Part shown: one piece after another, positions 27,020 to 35,667 of the stretch | Layout of the letters: every line of letters starts with the position of its first letter | Numbering within the stretch: the stretch's first letter is position 1 | Source of the DNA: Clostridia bacterium | GTDB lineage: Bacteria; Bacillota; Clostridia; Christensenellales; Borkfalkiaceae | Direction: 5' to 3' | Assembly (NCBI GenBank): GCA_900764105.1 | Contig: CAAFMS010000006.1 | Location: 62,001 to 126,000, forward strand | DNA: 64,000 nucleotides | The notes under the pieces: generated by a model | What the model was told of the DNA's origin: nothing | What the model saw: only the letters and a program-made list of their open reading frames with translations | Databases searched by the model: none | Position numbers and translations under genes: made by a program

Positions 27020-28372
27020 TTATTTTTTTGCCGCTTTTTTCTCGGCTTTTTCCGCCGCTTTGATTTCTTTTTTACGCCTCTTTTCTTCTTCCGCTTCGGC
27101 GACGTCCTCTGCTTTTAAAGAGGGCAGTTTTGCCTTCAACTCATCTTTAAGTTGCGATATTTCGACCTCGATTTCCGCAAGTCTTTGCGTTGCTTCCGCA
27201 TTGTCTTTCGCGGAAAGCGCGTAGTCTTTTTCAAGATTGAGTTCAGATATACGCTCTTTGATCTTCTTTTTAAACTTATCCGCTTTCTTCTCTTGTTTTA
27301 CGCGGTTAGCCGACTGTCTCTTAATTACGTCGAGAAGAACCGCTCCGACTACTATCACGCCCGTTACCGCATAGGTTATAAACGTGGGGGAAAGAGTGGA
27401 GTTGAACTGAACGAGCATAAAGTTAAGTCCCTGACGGATAACTACGAGAATTATCGCGCCGAAGATAGTTCCGACTATCGACGCGAAACCGCCCGTCGTG
27501 CTTGTTCCGCCGATATAAACGCCTGCGATTGCGTCGAGTTCCTTTCCGCTTCCTTCCGAAAGGGGAATGGAGGGGTTCGTAGCGGTCCAGAAAATCGCCG
27601 CGATACCTGCGAAAAGTCCGCCTATAACGTACGCTATCATCTTGTATTTGTCTACGTCGATTCCCGAAAGGCGGGTAGCCTCTTCGTTACTTCCGATCGA
27701 AAGAATGTACCTTCCGATTTTCGTTTTGAACATGAGTACCATACATATAACGGTAAGACCCAAGACCCATACGAGACCTATGGGGAAGCCGTTAAGGTTG
27801 GAGAATACCGTCTGCAACCAACCCGTCGAGGGGTATTTTATAGCGGACGATTTATCCGTAATTCCCTGCGCTATAACAGCAGATATTCCTCGTGAGAACA
27901 ACATCGTGCCGAGCGTTGCTATAAACGGAGGGAGTTTGCACTTCGCAACGAGAAAGCCGTTTAAAAATCCGAACAGCAGACCGACTATAATCATAATCGG
28001 TATCGTAAGCCAGAGGTTCGAAGTCATAGTGGTCGAACTGCCTACGACCGCGCCCGCTATGACGGTGGAAGCGAACATAACCGTTCCGATCGAAAGGTCG
28101 ATGCCGCCCGTCGATATAACGAACGTTACGCCTAAGCCTAAAATCGCGTAGGGAACGAACGATTTTACCATCGTAAGAAGGTTTGATTTTTCCGCGTAAC
28201 TCGGATTGATGATAGTGAATATGATAAACAGAAAAATCGTCGCGCCGATTATTATCATATTCTGTTTGCCGTTTACTTTGAGGTAGTCAAGAGTTCTTAC
28301 GCCCGTCCGACGCATTTTGCCGCGCAGGTTTAAAGTTGCTCCGAATGTTTTGCTTTCTTTTTCGTTAATCAT
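27020..28372 (-). CDS. Sugar ABC transporter permease (RbsC-like) with charged C-terminal tail
   Basis: A 450-residue permease. The first 350 residues match RbsC-type inner-membrane components with about ten membrane segments and the family motif GGIDLSIGTVM. Typical RbsC is about 320 residues; here about 100 extra Lys/Glu/Ala-rich residues, probably a cytoplasmic coiled coil, end the protein. It sits 26 bases after the ATPase gene and pairs with it. Confidence 0.9.
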   Translation of the reverse strand: MINEKESKTFGATLNLRGKMRRTGVRTLDYLKVNGKQNMIIIGATIFLFIIFTIINPSYAEKSNLLTMVKSFVPYAILGLGVTFVISTGGIDLSIGTVMFASTVIAGAVVGSSTTMTSNLWLTIPIMIIVGLLFGFLNGFLVAKCKLPPFIATLGTMLFSRGISAVIAQGITDKSSAIKYPSTGWLQTVFSNLNGFPIGLVWVLGLTVICMVLMFKTKIGRYILSIGSNEEATRLSGIDVDKYKMIAYVIGGLFAGIAAIFWTATNPSIPLSEGSGKELDAIAGVYIGGTSTTGGFASIVGTIFGAIILVVIRQGLNFMLVQFNSTLSPTFITYAVTGVIVVGAVLLDVIKRQSANRVKQEKKADKFKKKIKERISELNLEKDYALSAKDNAEATQRLAEIEVEISQLKDELKAKLPSLKAEDVAEAEEEKRRKKEIKAAEKAEKKAAKK

Positions 28373-28398
28373 ATTATTTTCTCCCGTAATCTATATTT

Positions 28399-29901
28399 TT
28401 AGCGATCGGCGTTTTCACGCTTCGTCGCAAGTTGCATGATTTTTTCCTGATTTGCCTCGGAGATATCGAGTTCTCCCGTCTTTTTGCCTTCGCACATTAC
28501 AAGCACTCTGTCGCTCATTCTGAGAATTTCCACGAGTTCGGACGAAATCATTATTATAGATTTTCCGCTCCTTGCAAGTTCGTTCATAAGCGTGTAGATT
28601 TCGCTTTTCGCCCCGACGTCGATACCTCTCGTCGGCTCGTCGAAGATAAGAATGTCGCTGTTTTTTATGAGCCAGCGCGCTATGATTACCTTTTGCTGGT
28701 TTCCGCCCGAAAGGTTTTTCAGAGCCTGTTCCATAGACGGAGTTTTCGTCTTTAACTTGGAGTTCTCGATCTGCGCTTCTTCCTTTATCTTTCTGTCGTT
28801 GATGATTCCGAATTTTATGTATTTGTCAAGCGACGCAAGCGCGGTATTCTCCGCGACCGATTTGTCGAGCATCAGCCCGTATCGTTTTCTGTCCTCCGAA
28901 AGATATCCTATGCCGAGATTTACGGCGTCTTTCGGCGATTTTATACTCACCGGTTTTCCGTTGACGTAAATTTCGCCCGAGTCGATGGGGTCCGCTCCGA
29001 AAATTGCCCTTGCGACCTCCGTTCTTCCCGCGCCCATAAGCCCCGAGAAACCGAGTACTTCGCCTTTACGCAACTTGAAACTTACGTTTTTGAAAAGGTT
29101 TCCCGACGTAAGATTCTTTACTTCGAGAACGGTTTCGGCGTCCTCGGGAACTTCGCTGTGAGTTTTCGGGTCTTCGTAAACGACCCTTCCTATCATCATG
29201 TTGATGATTTCGTCTTTCGTTACCGAATCGGTATCGACGGTGCCGACGTATTCGCCGTCTCTCATAACGGTTATTCTGTCGGAAATCTTCTTTATTTCGT
29301 CCATTCTGTGAGATATGTAAATCATTCCGATGCCTTTGGATTTAAGGTCTGCCATTATGCGGAACAATTCGTCTATCTCCGTCTGGGTGAGAGCGGCTGT
29401 CGGTTCGTCGAGAATTAAAACTTTACAATCTCTCGAAACCGCTTTCGCTATTTCGACCATCTGCTGTTTGCCGACGGTTAATCTGCCGAGTTTTATCTTA
29501 GGGTCGATGTCGATTCCTATGTGGTCGAAAATTGCGCGGGTCTCTTTTACCATATCGTTATCCTTTATGATAAATCCCGACCGCATTTCTCTGCCGATAA
29601 AAATGTTTTGCGCTACGGTAAGATCGTTCATCATATTGAGTTCCTGATGAACCATACTTATCCCTAACGCTTGCGATTCGCCGATGTTCTTTACGGCGTA
29701 AGGTTTGCCGAGATAAAAAATCTCTCCGGCGTCCGGTTGGTGAATTCCTGTAAGCACTTTCATAAGCGTCGATTTTCCCGCGCCGTTTTCACCGACGAGC
29801 GCGTGAACTTCGCCTTCCCGTAAATCGAAGTTTACGCCGTTTAAGGCCTGAACTCCGCGGAATCGCTTTGAAATCCCTTTCATTTCAAGCAACACACTCA
29901 T
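28399..29901 (-). CDS. Sugar ABC transporter ATPase (RbsA-like)
   Basis: A 500-residue protein of two tandem nucleotide-binding domains, as in RbsA/MglA. The first has Walker A GENGAGKST and LILDEPTAAL; the second has a degenerate A-loop (GLMGAGRTE), the signature LSGGNQQK and FDEPTRGID. This asymmetry is normal for the family. It powers sugar uptake through the adjacent permease. First gene of the operon, with AGAGGGA before the ATG. Confidence 0.95.
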   Translation of the reverse strand: MSVLLEMKGISKRFRGVQALNGVNFDLREGEVHALVGENGAGKSTLMKVLTGIHQPDAGEIFYLGKPYAVKNIGESQALGISMVHQELNMMNDLTVAQNIFIGREMRSGFIIKDNDMVKETRAIFDHIGIDIDPKIKLGRLTVGKQQMVEIAKAVSRDCKVLILDEPTAALTQTEIDELFRIMADLKSKGIGMIYISHRMDEIKKISDRITVMRDGEYVGTVDTDSVTKDEIINMMIGRVVYEDPKTHSEVPEDAETVLEVKNLTSGNLFKNVSFKLRKGEVLGFSGLMGAGRTEVARAIFGADPIDSGEIYVNGKPVSIKSPKDAVNLGIGYLSEDRKRYGLMLDKSVAENTALASLDKYIKFGIINDRKIKEEAQIENSKLKTKTPSMEQALKNLSGGNQQKVIIARWLIKNSDILIFDEPTRGIDVGAKSEIYTLMNELARSGKSIIMISSELVEILRMSDRVLVMCEGKKTGELDISEANQEKIMQLATKRENADR

Positions 29902-29961
29902 TACATTCCCTCTTTTTGATTTTTGTGTCTAAGCGGGGTTTTCCTCGTTTCGACCTATTTC

Positions 29962-29990
29962 AGCATAACACAATAAAAGCGGCGTTTCAA
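29962..29990 (-). promoter_or_regulatory. Promoter of the sugar ABC operon
   Basis: On the minus strand TTGAAA (29990-29985) and TATGCT (29967-29962), spacing 17. The operator of the divergent AraC regulator probably lies in 29990-30085. Confidence 0.6.
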
Positions 29991-30084
29991 TATCAAAAAG
30001 TGGCGTTTTAACAGGTCAAGAAAATACATTGTGTAAATTGTTTGAAAAATTTATCAATTTTTGCAAGTTTTTTTTAAAACAATA

Positions 30085-30113
30085 TTGAAATCTCGCGCTA
30101 AGCATGGTATAAT
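30085..30113 (+). promoter_or_regulatory. Promoter of the AraC-family regulator
   Basis: TTGAAA at 30085-30090 and TATAAT at 30108-30113, spacing 17, with a leader of about 70 bases. Confidence 0.7.
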
Positions 30114-30184
30114 ATAGTTATAGAGTATATAGATCGTGCTCGGACGAGGTTTATATTTTCTCGTTCGAAGTCGGGAGAAGAACG

Positions 30185-31060
30185 ATGAGCGAAGAATTGC
30201 GACTTAAAAAGGAAGCGTATCGGGAGCATTACACGATTTCGAAAAGTAAGCCGTTGAAATTCAACACGAGGGTTTTATACGCGGGTAAACTCCAAAGAAC
30301 GAAACAGTGGTCGGAAAATTATCACGAACACGATTTTCTCGAAATCGTATTCGTCACTTCCGGAGCGGGGCATATAAAAATCGGCGAAACTCTTTATAAC
30401 GTCAAAAAGGGCGACCTCGCCATATATCCGCCGAACGCCGTTCATCGCGAGTACACTAACGGGCGGGAGCCTCTGGAAATGGAATTCTTTGGGGTGACGG
30501 GGCTTAAAATCAATCTTCTGCCCGATAACTGTCTGTTCCCCGAGGGGCACGAGCCTATCGTTTCGGTGGGAAAAGATTTCGGTAGGTTCGAATGGCTTTT
30601 CTCCGCGCTTTTAAAGGAAACGCAGAACAGTTCCGAGCCGTATAGTGAAATGATGGCGGACTTCTACGTCAAAATTCTGTTGACGGAAATTTTGAGAAAA
30701 ACCGAAATAAGTGAAACGACTTTGGTCAAGAACGCCGCTTTTTCGGAGATTTACACATATATACGGGATAATTTCACGACCATAAACACGATAGACGATA
30801 TATGCGAAAAACTTTACGTAAACAAATATTACGTCTCGCACATATTTAAAAAATATACGGGTTGTTCGCCTATGCAATACGTCACGAGGTGTCGTATCGC
30901 GCTTGCGAAAAGTCTTTTGGAAGAAACTAACCTAAACGTGAACGAAATAGCGGTGAAATGCGGTTACGAGGACGTTATAAACTTCTTCCGCAATTTTAAA
31001 AAATCCGAAAATACGACGCCGCTCGCTTATCGTATCGCCGTAACTGGAACGCAGAGTTGA
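30185..31060 (+). CDS. AraC-family transcriptional regulator
   Basis: A 291-residue regulator with an N-terminal cupin-like sensor domain (about 40-110: HEHDFLEIVFVTSGAGHI, then KKGDLAIYPPNAVH) and a C-terminal double helix-turn-helix (about 190-285, including LYVNKYYVSHIFKKYTG and CGYEDVINFFRNFKK). It is transcribed away from the sugar ABC operon and is its likely activator, sensing the sugar. GGGAG lies before the ATG. Confidence 0.93.
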   Translation: MSEELRLKKEAYREHYTISKSKPLKFNTRVLYAGKLQRTKQWSENYHEHDFLEIVFVTSGAGHIKIGETLYNVKKGDLAIYPPNAVHREYTNGREPLEMEFFGVTGLKINLLPDNCLFPEGHEPIVSVGKDFGRFEWLFSALLKETQNSSEPYSEMMADFYVKILLTEILRKTEISETTLVKNAAFSEIYTYIRDNFTTINTIDDICEKLYVNKYYVSHIFKKYTGCSPMQYVTRCRIALAKSLLEETNLNVNEIAVKCGYEDVINFFRNFKKSENTTPLAYRIAVTGTQS

Positions 31061-31239
31061 CTATAATACGCCGTCGGGTTTTACGGGGAAAGATAACGCC
31101 CGAGGGGTGATTCCAAAGCGGGCGTCGCCATCGGCAACCCGTCTCGTATTTTGCGACAACAATAACGATAAGTTGCCCTATAAGTCGATTATCCTTGCTT
31201 TTAACCTCTCTCGTCGTTTCGTATAATTACAACGTTAAA

Positions 31240-31279
31240 ACCGCCGCAAGGCGAAGCGTTCGCTTCGCCTTGCGGCGGT
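31240..31279. terminator. Long perfect hairpin, terminator between convergent genes
   Basis: A 19-base-pair perfect stem (ACCGCCGCAAGGCGAAGCG and its complement) with a two-base loop sits between the AraC gene and the P-type ATPase gene. The T-tract is better on the minus strand (TTTT). The neighbouring 31061-31239 holds a motif copy (31179-31191) and a fragment of the CCTCTCTCGTCG repeat (about 31204-31218). Confidence 0.75.
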
Positions 31280-31303
31280 CTGTCGTTTACAACTTTAAAT
31301 CCG

Positions 31304-34063
31304 TTATTTCTTTGCGGATAGAATCAGTTTTCTTATATACTTAACGAACACCACTATTTCGTGCCAGATAAGCGGAGCGAACGAACAGACGGCGGTTATA
31401 ATCCATTCCGTGGGGTTGAGGTTCGCCGTCGAGAATACCGTTCTTATCGCGGGTATTTCTATTACCGCGAATTGAAGGGCGATACCTGCTACGAATGCAA
31501 TCGCCATCATTGCGTTTTTGCTTTTGAACACGGTCACGAACGACTTGTTTTCGTCTCTCATTCCGAGCATGTGCAGAAGTTCGCCGAATGCGAGAGTCGT
31601 GAACGCCATAGTCTGCGCTTGGTGCAAAATTTCCTCGTCCGCGAATAGGTTTTTGATTGCGGAGAGTGAGTACGCGCCGTTGAGCCAGCCTACCGAGAAA
31701 TATGCGAGAAGTACCGAAACGGTAAGTATCGCGCCTCTTACGAGGATAAGAGCCATGCCGCCGTGAGCGAAAATGCTTTCGCTCGGATCTCTCGGCTTGT
31801 CGTTCATAACGTCGCTCGAAGTTTTATCCATTCCGAGCGCGATTGCGGGCAGACTGTCGGTAATCAGATTGACCCATAAAAGGTGAATCGCGATAAGCGG
31901 GGCGGGAAGTCCTACGCAGATTATCAGAAACATAGCGAGAACTTCGGCGATATTGCTCGATATAAGGAACAATATGGTCTTTTTGATATTCGCGAAAATG
32001 CCTCTGCCTTCCTCGACCGCTTTTTCGATAGAAGCGAAGTTGTCGTCCGTGAGAACCATATCCGCCGCGCCTTTCGCGACGTCCGTTCCCGTAATTCCCA
32101 TAGCGATTCCTATGTCCGCCGCCTTTAAACTCGGGGCGTCGTTTACGCCGTCGCCCGTCATCGCGCATATATTGCCGTTCGCTTTGAACGCCTTTACGAT
32201 CTGCACCTTGTTTTCGGGCGAAACTCTTGCGAAAACTCTCGTCGTCCTGCACGCTTCGCGAAGTTCTTCTTCCGTCAGCGCGTCAACTTCCGCGCCAGTT
32301 TTGCATTGACTTTTATCCTCGCAGATTCCGAGTTCTTTCGCTATTGCGAACGCCGTGTCTTTGTGGTCGCCCGTAATCATTACGGTGACTATTCCCGCTT
32401 TTTTGAATTTCTCGACCGCGCCTTTGGCTTCGGGACGGGCGGGGTCTACCATTGCCACAAGCCCCACGAATACGAGTTCTTCCTCGTTCGGCTTTTCGGT
32501 CTCTCTTATCGCGAGCGCGAGTACCCTCAACGCTTTACCCGAGAAATACGAGTTGATTTCGTAGATTTTCTTTATATCTTCGTCGGTAATCGGTCTTATA
32601 ACGCCGTTTTCCGAAATAGCGTTCGTATGGGCGAGAATAGAGTCGAGCGCGCCTTTCGTGTAGGCGATTTTTCTGTCTCCCTCGTCGTGAACGGTTGTCA
32701 TCATCTTCCTTTCGCTGTCGAAGGGCAGTTCGTCCGTTCTCGGGGTCTGTCTTTCGAGTTCCGACTTTTTCATTCCGAGTTCGCCCGCAAAGTTTACGAG
32801 CGCGATTTCCGTCGGGTCTCCGTACACTCCTTCGTCAACGGTGGCGTTGGAGCAGAGGCACATTCCCTTGGCGAGAAGCCTGAAATCGGTTTCGGCAACC
32901 GAAGCGAAGTCCTTTCTTTCGACTATTCTTCCGCTTTGATATGCCTCGACTACCGTCATTTTGTTCTGGGTTAAAGTTCCCGTTTTATCCGAACATACTA
33001 CCGAAACCGCGCCGAGTGTTTCGACCGACGGGAGTTTTCTCACGATGGTGTTCGCCTTAACCATTTTCTGTACGCCTATTGCGAGAACTATGGTAACGAC
33101 AGCGGGCAGTCCTTCGGGAATTGCCGCGACCGCGAGCGAAATGGACGATAAAATCGTTTCTATGTAAGCCTCGACGACCGTACCTCTTCCGTCGATGAAT
33201 ATCCATATAAGGTCCGCGATAAATACCGCGATAACTACCGCAAGGGTGATAAGTCCGAGCGATTTCGAAAGTTTTGCAAGTACCTTTTGAAGGGGAGTGA
33301 GTTCCTCGGGTTCTTCGTCGATTGCCGTCGCGATTTTACCGATTTCCGTTTCCATTCCCTTTGCGATAACTACGCCCAAGCCCCTGCCGTAAGAAACGGG
33401 CGAGGACATATACGCGCAGTTTATTCTGTCGGCGATTCCGACGGGTTCGGAAAGGGTAACGCCTGCCGATTTTTCGACTTGCGTCGATTCTCCAGTAAGG
33501 CTCGATTCGTTTACTTTGAGGTTGTAAGACTCGATTAGTCTTATGTCCGCGCCGATAGTGTCGCCCTCTTCGATTACGACTATATCGCCGTAAACGAGGT
33601 CCTCCGATTTGATTTTGCGGCGTTTTCCGTCTCTTATCACCGTGGTTTCGGGACTCGATAACTTTTTAAGCGCGTCGAGCGAGGACTGAGCCTTGATTTC
33701 CTGTACCGTACCTATAATCGCGTTGATTATTACGACGGCGAGGATAATGATTACGTCGGGCCAGTCGCCTACCGAGAAGAAGTCGAACGTACCGCCGCCG
33801 CGTAGGCACTTCACCGTTTCGTAAACGGATACGATTGCGGTGACGATAATCGCGGCGAAGAGAACGAAGATCATCGCGTCGTTGAACTGCGAGAAGAAAA
33901 TCTTCCACCACGGTTCTTTTGCTTTTTCGGCGAGTTTATTCTTGCCGTAGAGTTCGAGCCTTTTTTCCGCTTCCTCTTCGGTAAGCCCCGTCGTCTTGTC
34001 TGTTCCGAGAAGTTTTAATACCTCTTCCGAACCGAGCGTTTCGGCGTTTTTCACCTTTTCCAT
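31304..34063 (-). CDS. P-type cation-transporting ATPase (Ca2+/Mn2+ efflux type)
   Basis: A 919-residue P2-type ATPase of the SERCA/PMR1 class. It has an N-terminal cation ATPase domain, the TGES actuator motif, the DKTGTLTQ phosphorylation site, the GDGVNDAPSLKAADIGIAMG hinge and about ten membrane segments, including PEGLPAVVTI. Starting at ATG 34063 (AGGAG upstream), it lies one base after mntP, so both share the Mn2+ riboswitch. The riboswitch context suggests manganese or calcium export, as for other yybP-ykoY-controlled ATPases; this is inference. Confidence 0.93.
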   Translation of the reverse strand: MEKVKNAETLGSEEVLKLLGTDKTTGLTEEEAEKRLELYGKNKLAEKAKEPWWKIFFSQFNDAMIFVLFAAIIVTAIVSVYETVKCLRGGGTFDFFSVGDWPDVIIILAVVIINAIIGTVQEIKAQSSLDALKKLSSPETTVIRDGKRRKIKSEDLVYGDIVVIEEGDTIGADIRLIESYNLKVNESSLTGESTQVEKSAGVTLSEPVGIADRINCAYMSSPVSYGRGLGVVIAKGMETEIGKIATAIDEEPEELTPLQKVLAKLSKSLGLITLAVVIAVFIADLIWIFIDGRGTVVEAYIETILSSISLAVAAIPEGLPAVVTIVLAIGVQKMVKANTIVRKLPSVETLGAVSVVCSDKTGTLTQNKMTVVEAYQSGRIVERKDFASVAETDFRLLAKGMCLCSNATVDEGVYGDPTEIALVNFAGELGMKKSELERQTPRTDELPFDSERKMMTTVHDEGDRKIAYTKGALDSILAHTNAISENGVIRPITDEDIKKIYEINSYFSGKALRVLALAIRETEKPNEEELVFVGLVAMVDPARPEAKGAVEKFKKAGIVTVMITGDHKDTAFAIAKELGICEDKSQCKTGAEVDALTEEELREACRTTRVFARVSPENKVQIVKAFKANGNICAMTGDGVNDAPSLKAADIGIAMGITGTDVAKGAADMVLTDDNFASIEKAVEEGRGIFANIKKTILFLISSNIAEVLAMFLIICVGLPAPLIAIHLLWVNLITDSLPAIALGMDKTSSDVMNDKPRDPSESIFAHGGMALILVRGAILTVSVLLAYFSVGWLNGAYSLSAIKNLFADEEILHQAQTMAFTTLAFGELLHMLGMRDENKSFVTVFKSKNAMMAIAFVAGIALQFAVIEIPAIRTVFSTANLNPTEWIITAVCSFAPLIWHEIVVFVKYIRKLILSAKK

Positions 34064-34064
34064 A

Positions 34065-34676
34065 TTATATAATAACTCCTTTGATAAATATTTCAAGACC
34101 TATGATTATCAGAATTACGCCGCCGAGTATGGTTGCTTTCCCCGCAAGTTTCGTTCCGAATTTTTTTCCTATGTAAGTTCCCGCGACGCAGATTCCGAAC
34201 GTCACCGCCGCGACGATTGCGGAGCAGACGAGGGCTTCCGTCACCTTGTATTCAGCTATGGTAAAACCGACCGACAAGGCGTCTATAGAAGTCGCGATTC
34301 CCTGAACGAGAAGTCGCAATAGAGTAAGTTTTGTTACCGCCGTCGCCTCTTCGCCGTTTTCGCCGTTTATATCGTTGTCGCCTTTGTTTTTTATGCCTTC
34401 ATAGAGCATTTTGCCGCCGATAAACAGAAGCAGAACGAGCGCTATATACGGCACGGCTTTCTGAAACGCCGTAAATTGTTCGGCCGCGAAGCGAACGAGT
34501 ACCCAACCGAGCATAGGCATCAGAAACTGGAAAAACGCGAAGGTTCCCGAAATAGAAAACTCTTTCGACTTTTTCATATTCGGTTCGGCAAGCCCGTTTG
34601 CCGCCGATACGGAAAACGCGTCCATCGCAAGCCCTACGCCGAGCAGCGCGCTGTTAAAGAAAAACAAAAAATCCAC
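34065..34676 (-). CDS. mntP: Manganese efflux pump MntP
   Basis: A 203-residue, six-span membrane protein of the MntP (DUF204) family, exporting excess Mn2+. The family pattern GLAMDAFSVSAANG near the N-terminus and its repeat GIATSIDALSVGFT in the second half are present. I prefer the GTG at 34676: the in-frame TTG at 34709 lies inside the riboswitch terminator, and GAGG 7 bases before the GTG forms the 3' arm of that terminator. Operon with the downstream P-type ATPase. Confidence 0.92.
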   Translation of the reverse strand: MDFLFFFNSALLGVGLAMDAFSVSAANGLAEPNMKKSKEFSISGTFAFFQFLMPMLGWVLVRFAAEQFTAFQKAVPYIALVLLLFIGGKMLYEGIKNKGDNDINGENGEEATAVTKLTLLRLLVQGIATSIDALSVGFTIAEYKVTEALVCSAIVAAVTFGICVAGTYIGKKFGTKLAGKATILGGVILIIIGLEIFIKGVII

Positions 34677-34683
34677 AAAAAAA

Positions 34684-34905
34684 CCTCGCATAACGCTATG
34701 CAAGGTCAAAAAACAATATATTTATAGACTTATAGCATAGCAAACGTTATACTCAAGTCTCGTAATTTAAAGCAAGCCAGATTTAAAATCGGTGTGTTGA
34801 CTTGCTACGAACGCCCGTAATTTTGTCGCCATATCCGTCCGTTTCGACGTTTACTCGGCGGTTTCGCTCGGACTGTTCGCTCACTACTCCCCTAAGAAGT
34901 AAGAG
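34684..34905 (-). promoter_or_regulatory. yybP-ykoY manganese riboswitch with terminator expression platform
   Basis: The minus-strand leader contains the family hallmark GGGGAGTAG (about 34896-34884), a later AGCAAGTCAACACACC ... CTTGCT helix and a GAGACTTGAG segment resembling the second conserved internal loop, in the right order and spacing of about 140 bases. It ends with the terminator CCTTGCATA / TATGCGAGG plus seven T (34705-34677). GCTATGC at 34741-34735 can pair with GCATAGC in the terminator (34701-34695), a visible antiterminator. Known members turn on Mn2+ exporters when Mn2+ binds. Confidence 0.8.
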
Positions 34906-34906
34906 C

Positions 34907-34935
34907 ATTTTAACACAAATAATTTTGTATGTCAA
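34907..34935 (-). promoter_or_regulatory. Promoter of the mntP riboswitch transcript
   Basis: On the minus strand TTGACA (34935-34930) and TAAAAT (34912-34907), spacing exactly 17. Confidence 0.8.
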
Positions 34936-34961
34936 CAAAAAAACGTAAAAATCGTGAAAAG

Positions 34962-35098
34962 CAAAAAGGGTCGGCTCGGCAAATACGTAAAACGTTTGCC
35001 GAGCCGTTCGATATGGGGATATCGATATGTCAAACGTTATGTTTTACGGACTATATATGCCAGACAAGATTTGTTTTATTCCTGTCTGGCATTTGTCA
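34962..35098 (-). ncRNA. Candidate small RNA
   Basis: A minus-strand unit with its own promoter (35134-35105), a first hairpin (TGCCAGACA / TGTCTGGCA, 35091-35058) and a final hairpin (GGCTCGGCAAA / TTTGCCGAGCC, 35005-34973) followed by CCCTTTTTG. No ORF with a ribosome-binding site is seen in the about 135 bases. No known family recognised. Confidence 0.35.
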
Positions 35099-35104
35099 AT
35101 AATC

Positions 35105-35134
35105 AGTATACCATAGTATTTTAACTTGTGTCAA
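35105..35134 (-). promoter_or_regulatory. Promoter of the candidate small RNA
   Basis: On the minus strand TTGACA (35134-35129) and TATACT (35110-35105), spacing 18. It overlaps the region upstream of the divergent XRE gene, which could control both. Confidence 0.55.
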
Positions 35135-35179
35135 GCATTTATATATAATAGTATCGAAATAATTTACGGGGTAGGGCGT

Positions 35180-35458
35180 ATGCTGAACGAAAAAATTAAA
35201 GAACTGAGGAAGGCGAAGAGAGTATCGCAAGTAGAGATGGCAAGCGCGTTAGGGCTTACGAAGCAATGCGTGAGCAACTGGGAAAACGACAACATACAAC
35301 CGTCGATAGAGATGCTCGTAAAAATCGCAGATTATTTCGGAGTGACCACGGACTATTTGTTATGCAGAAGTGAGACGGACATAATAAATGTAGAAGGATT
35401 AACGCCCGTAGAAATATCGCACATAAGAGATATAGTCGCCGATTTAAGAAATCGTTAA
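35180..35458 (+). CDS. XRE-family (Cro/CI-type) regulator
   Basis: A 92-residue DNA-binding protein with a single helix-turn-helix (MASALGLTKQCVSNWENDNIQPSIEMLVKIADYFGVTTDYLL) and a short C-terminal helix. Start ATG 35180 is chosen because GGGGTAGGG precedes it and because HTH_3 domains begin near residue 1; the upstream in-frame ATG adds an unlikely tail. Divergent from the candidate small RNA. Targets unknown. Confidence 0.88.
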   Translation: MLNEKIKELRKAKRVSQVEMASALGLTKQCVSNWENDNIQPSIEMLVKIADYFGVTTDYLLCRSETDIINVEGLTPVEISHIRDIVADLRNR

Positions 35459-35503
35459 GTTTTCTACGAGTTGTTATTAGAACGACTTGCTTTTAAAAAT
35501 TTT

Positions 35504-35533
35504 CGGGACGGCGCCTCGACGTCCCGCCGAAAC
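35504..35533. repeat. Copy of the GC-rich GGGACGTC element
   Basis: GGGACGGCGCCTCGACGTCCCG is a shortened inverted-arm form of the element at 17801-17830. Confidence 0.55.
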
Positions 35534-35587
35534 GTTTGTTTTTTATAACACAAAAGACATATTACGAAGATAGATTTTAGTATAGCG

Positions 35588-35632
35588 AAAAAGCGAGGGC
35601 GAGTCGGTTTACCGACTCGCCCTCGCTTTTTA
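35588..35632. terminator. Bidirectional terminator
   Basis: AAAAAGCGAGGGCGAGTCGGT and its complement form a perfect 20-base-pair hairpin with T-tracts on both strands, between the convergent XRE and membrane-protein genes. Confidence 0.9.
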
Positions 35633-35667
35633 TATTAACCTGTTGTTTGTACTATACTTATTCGGCT

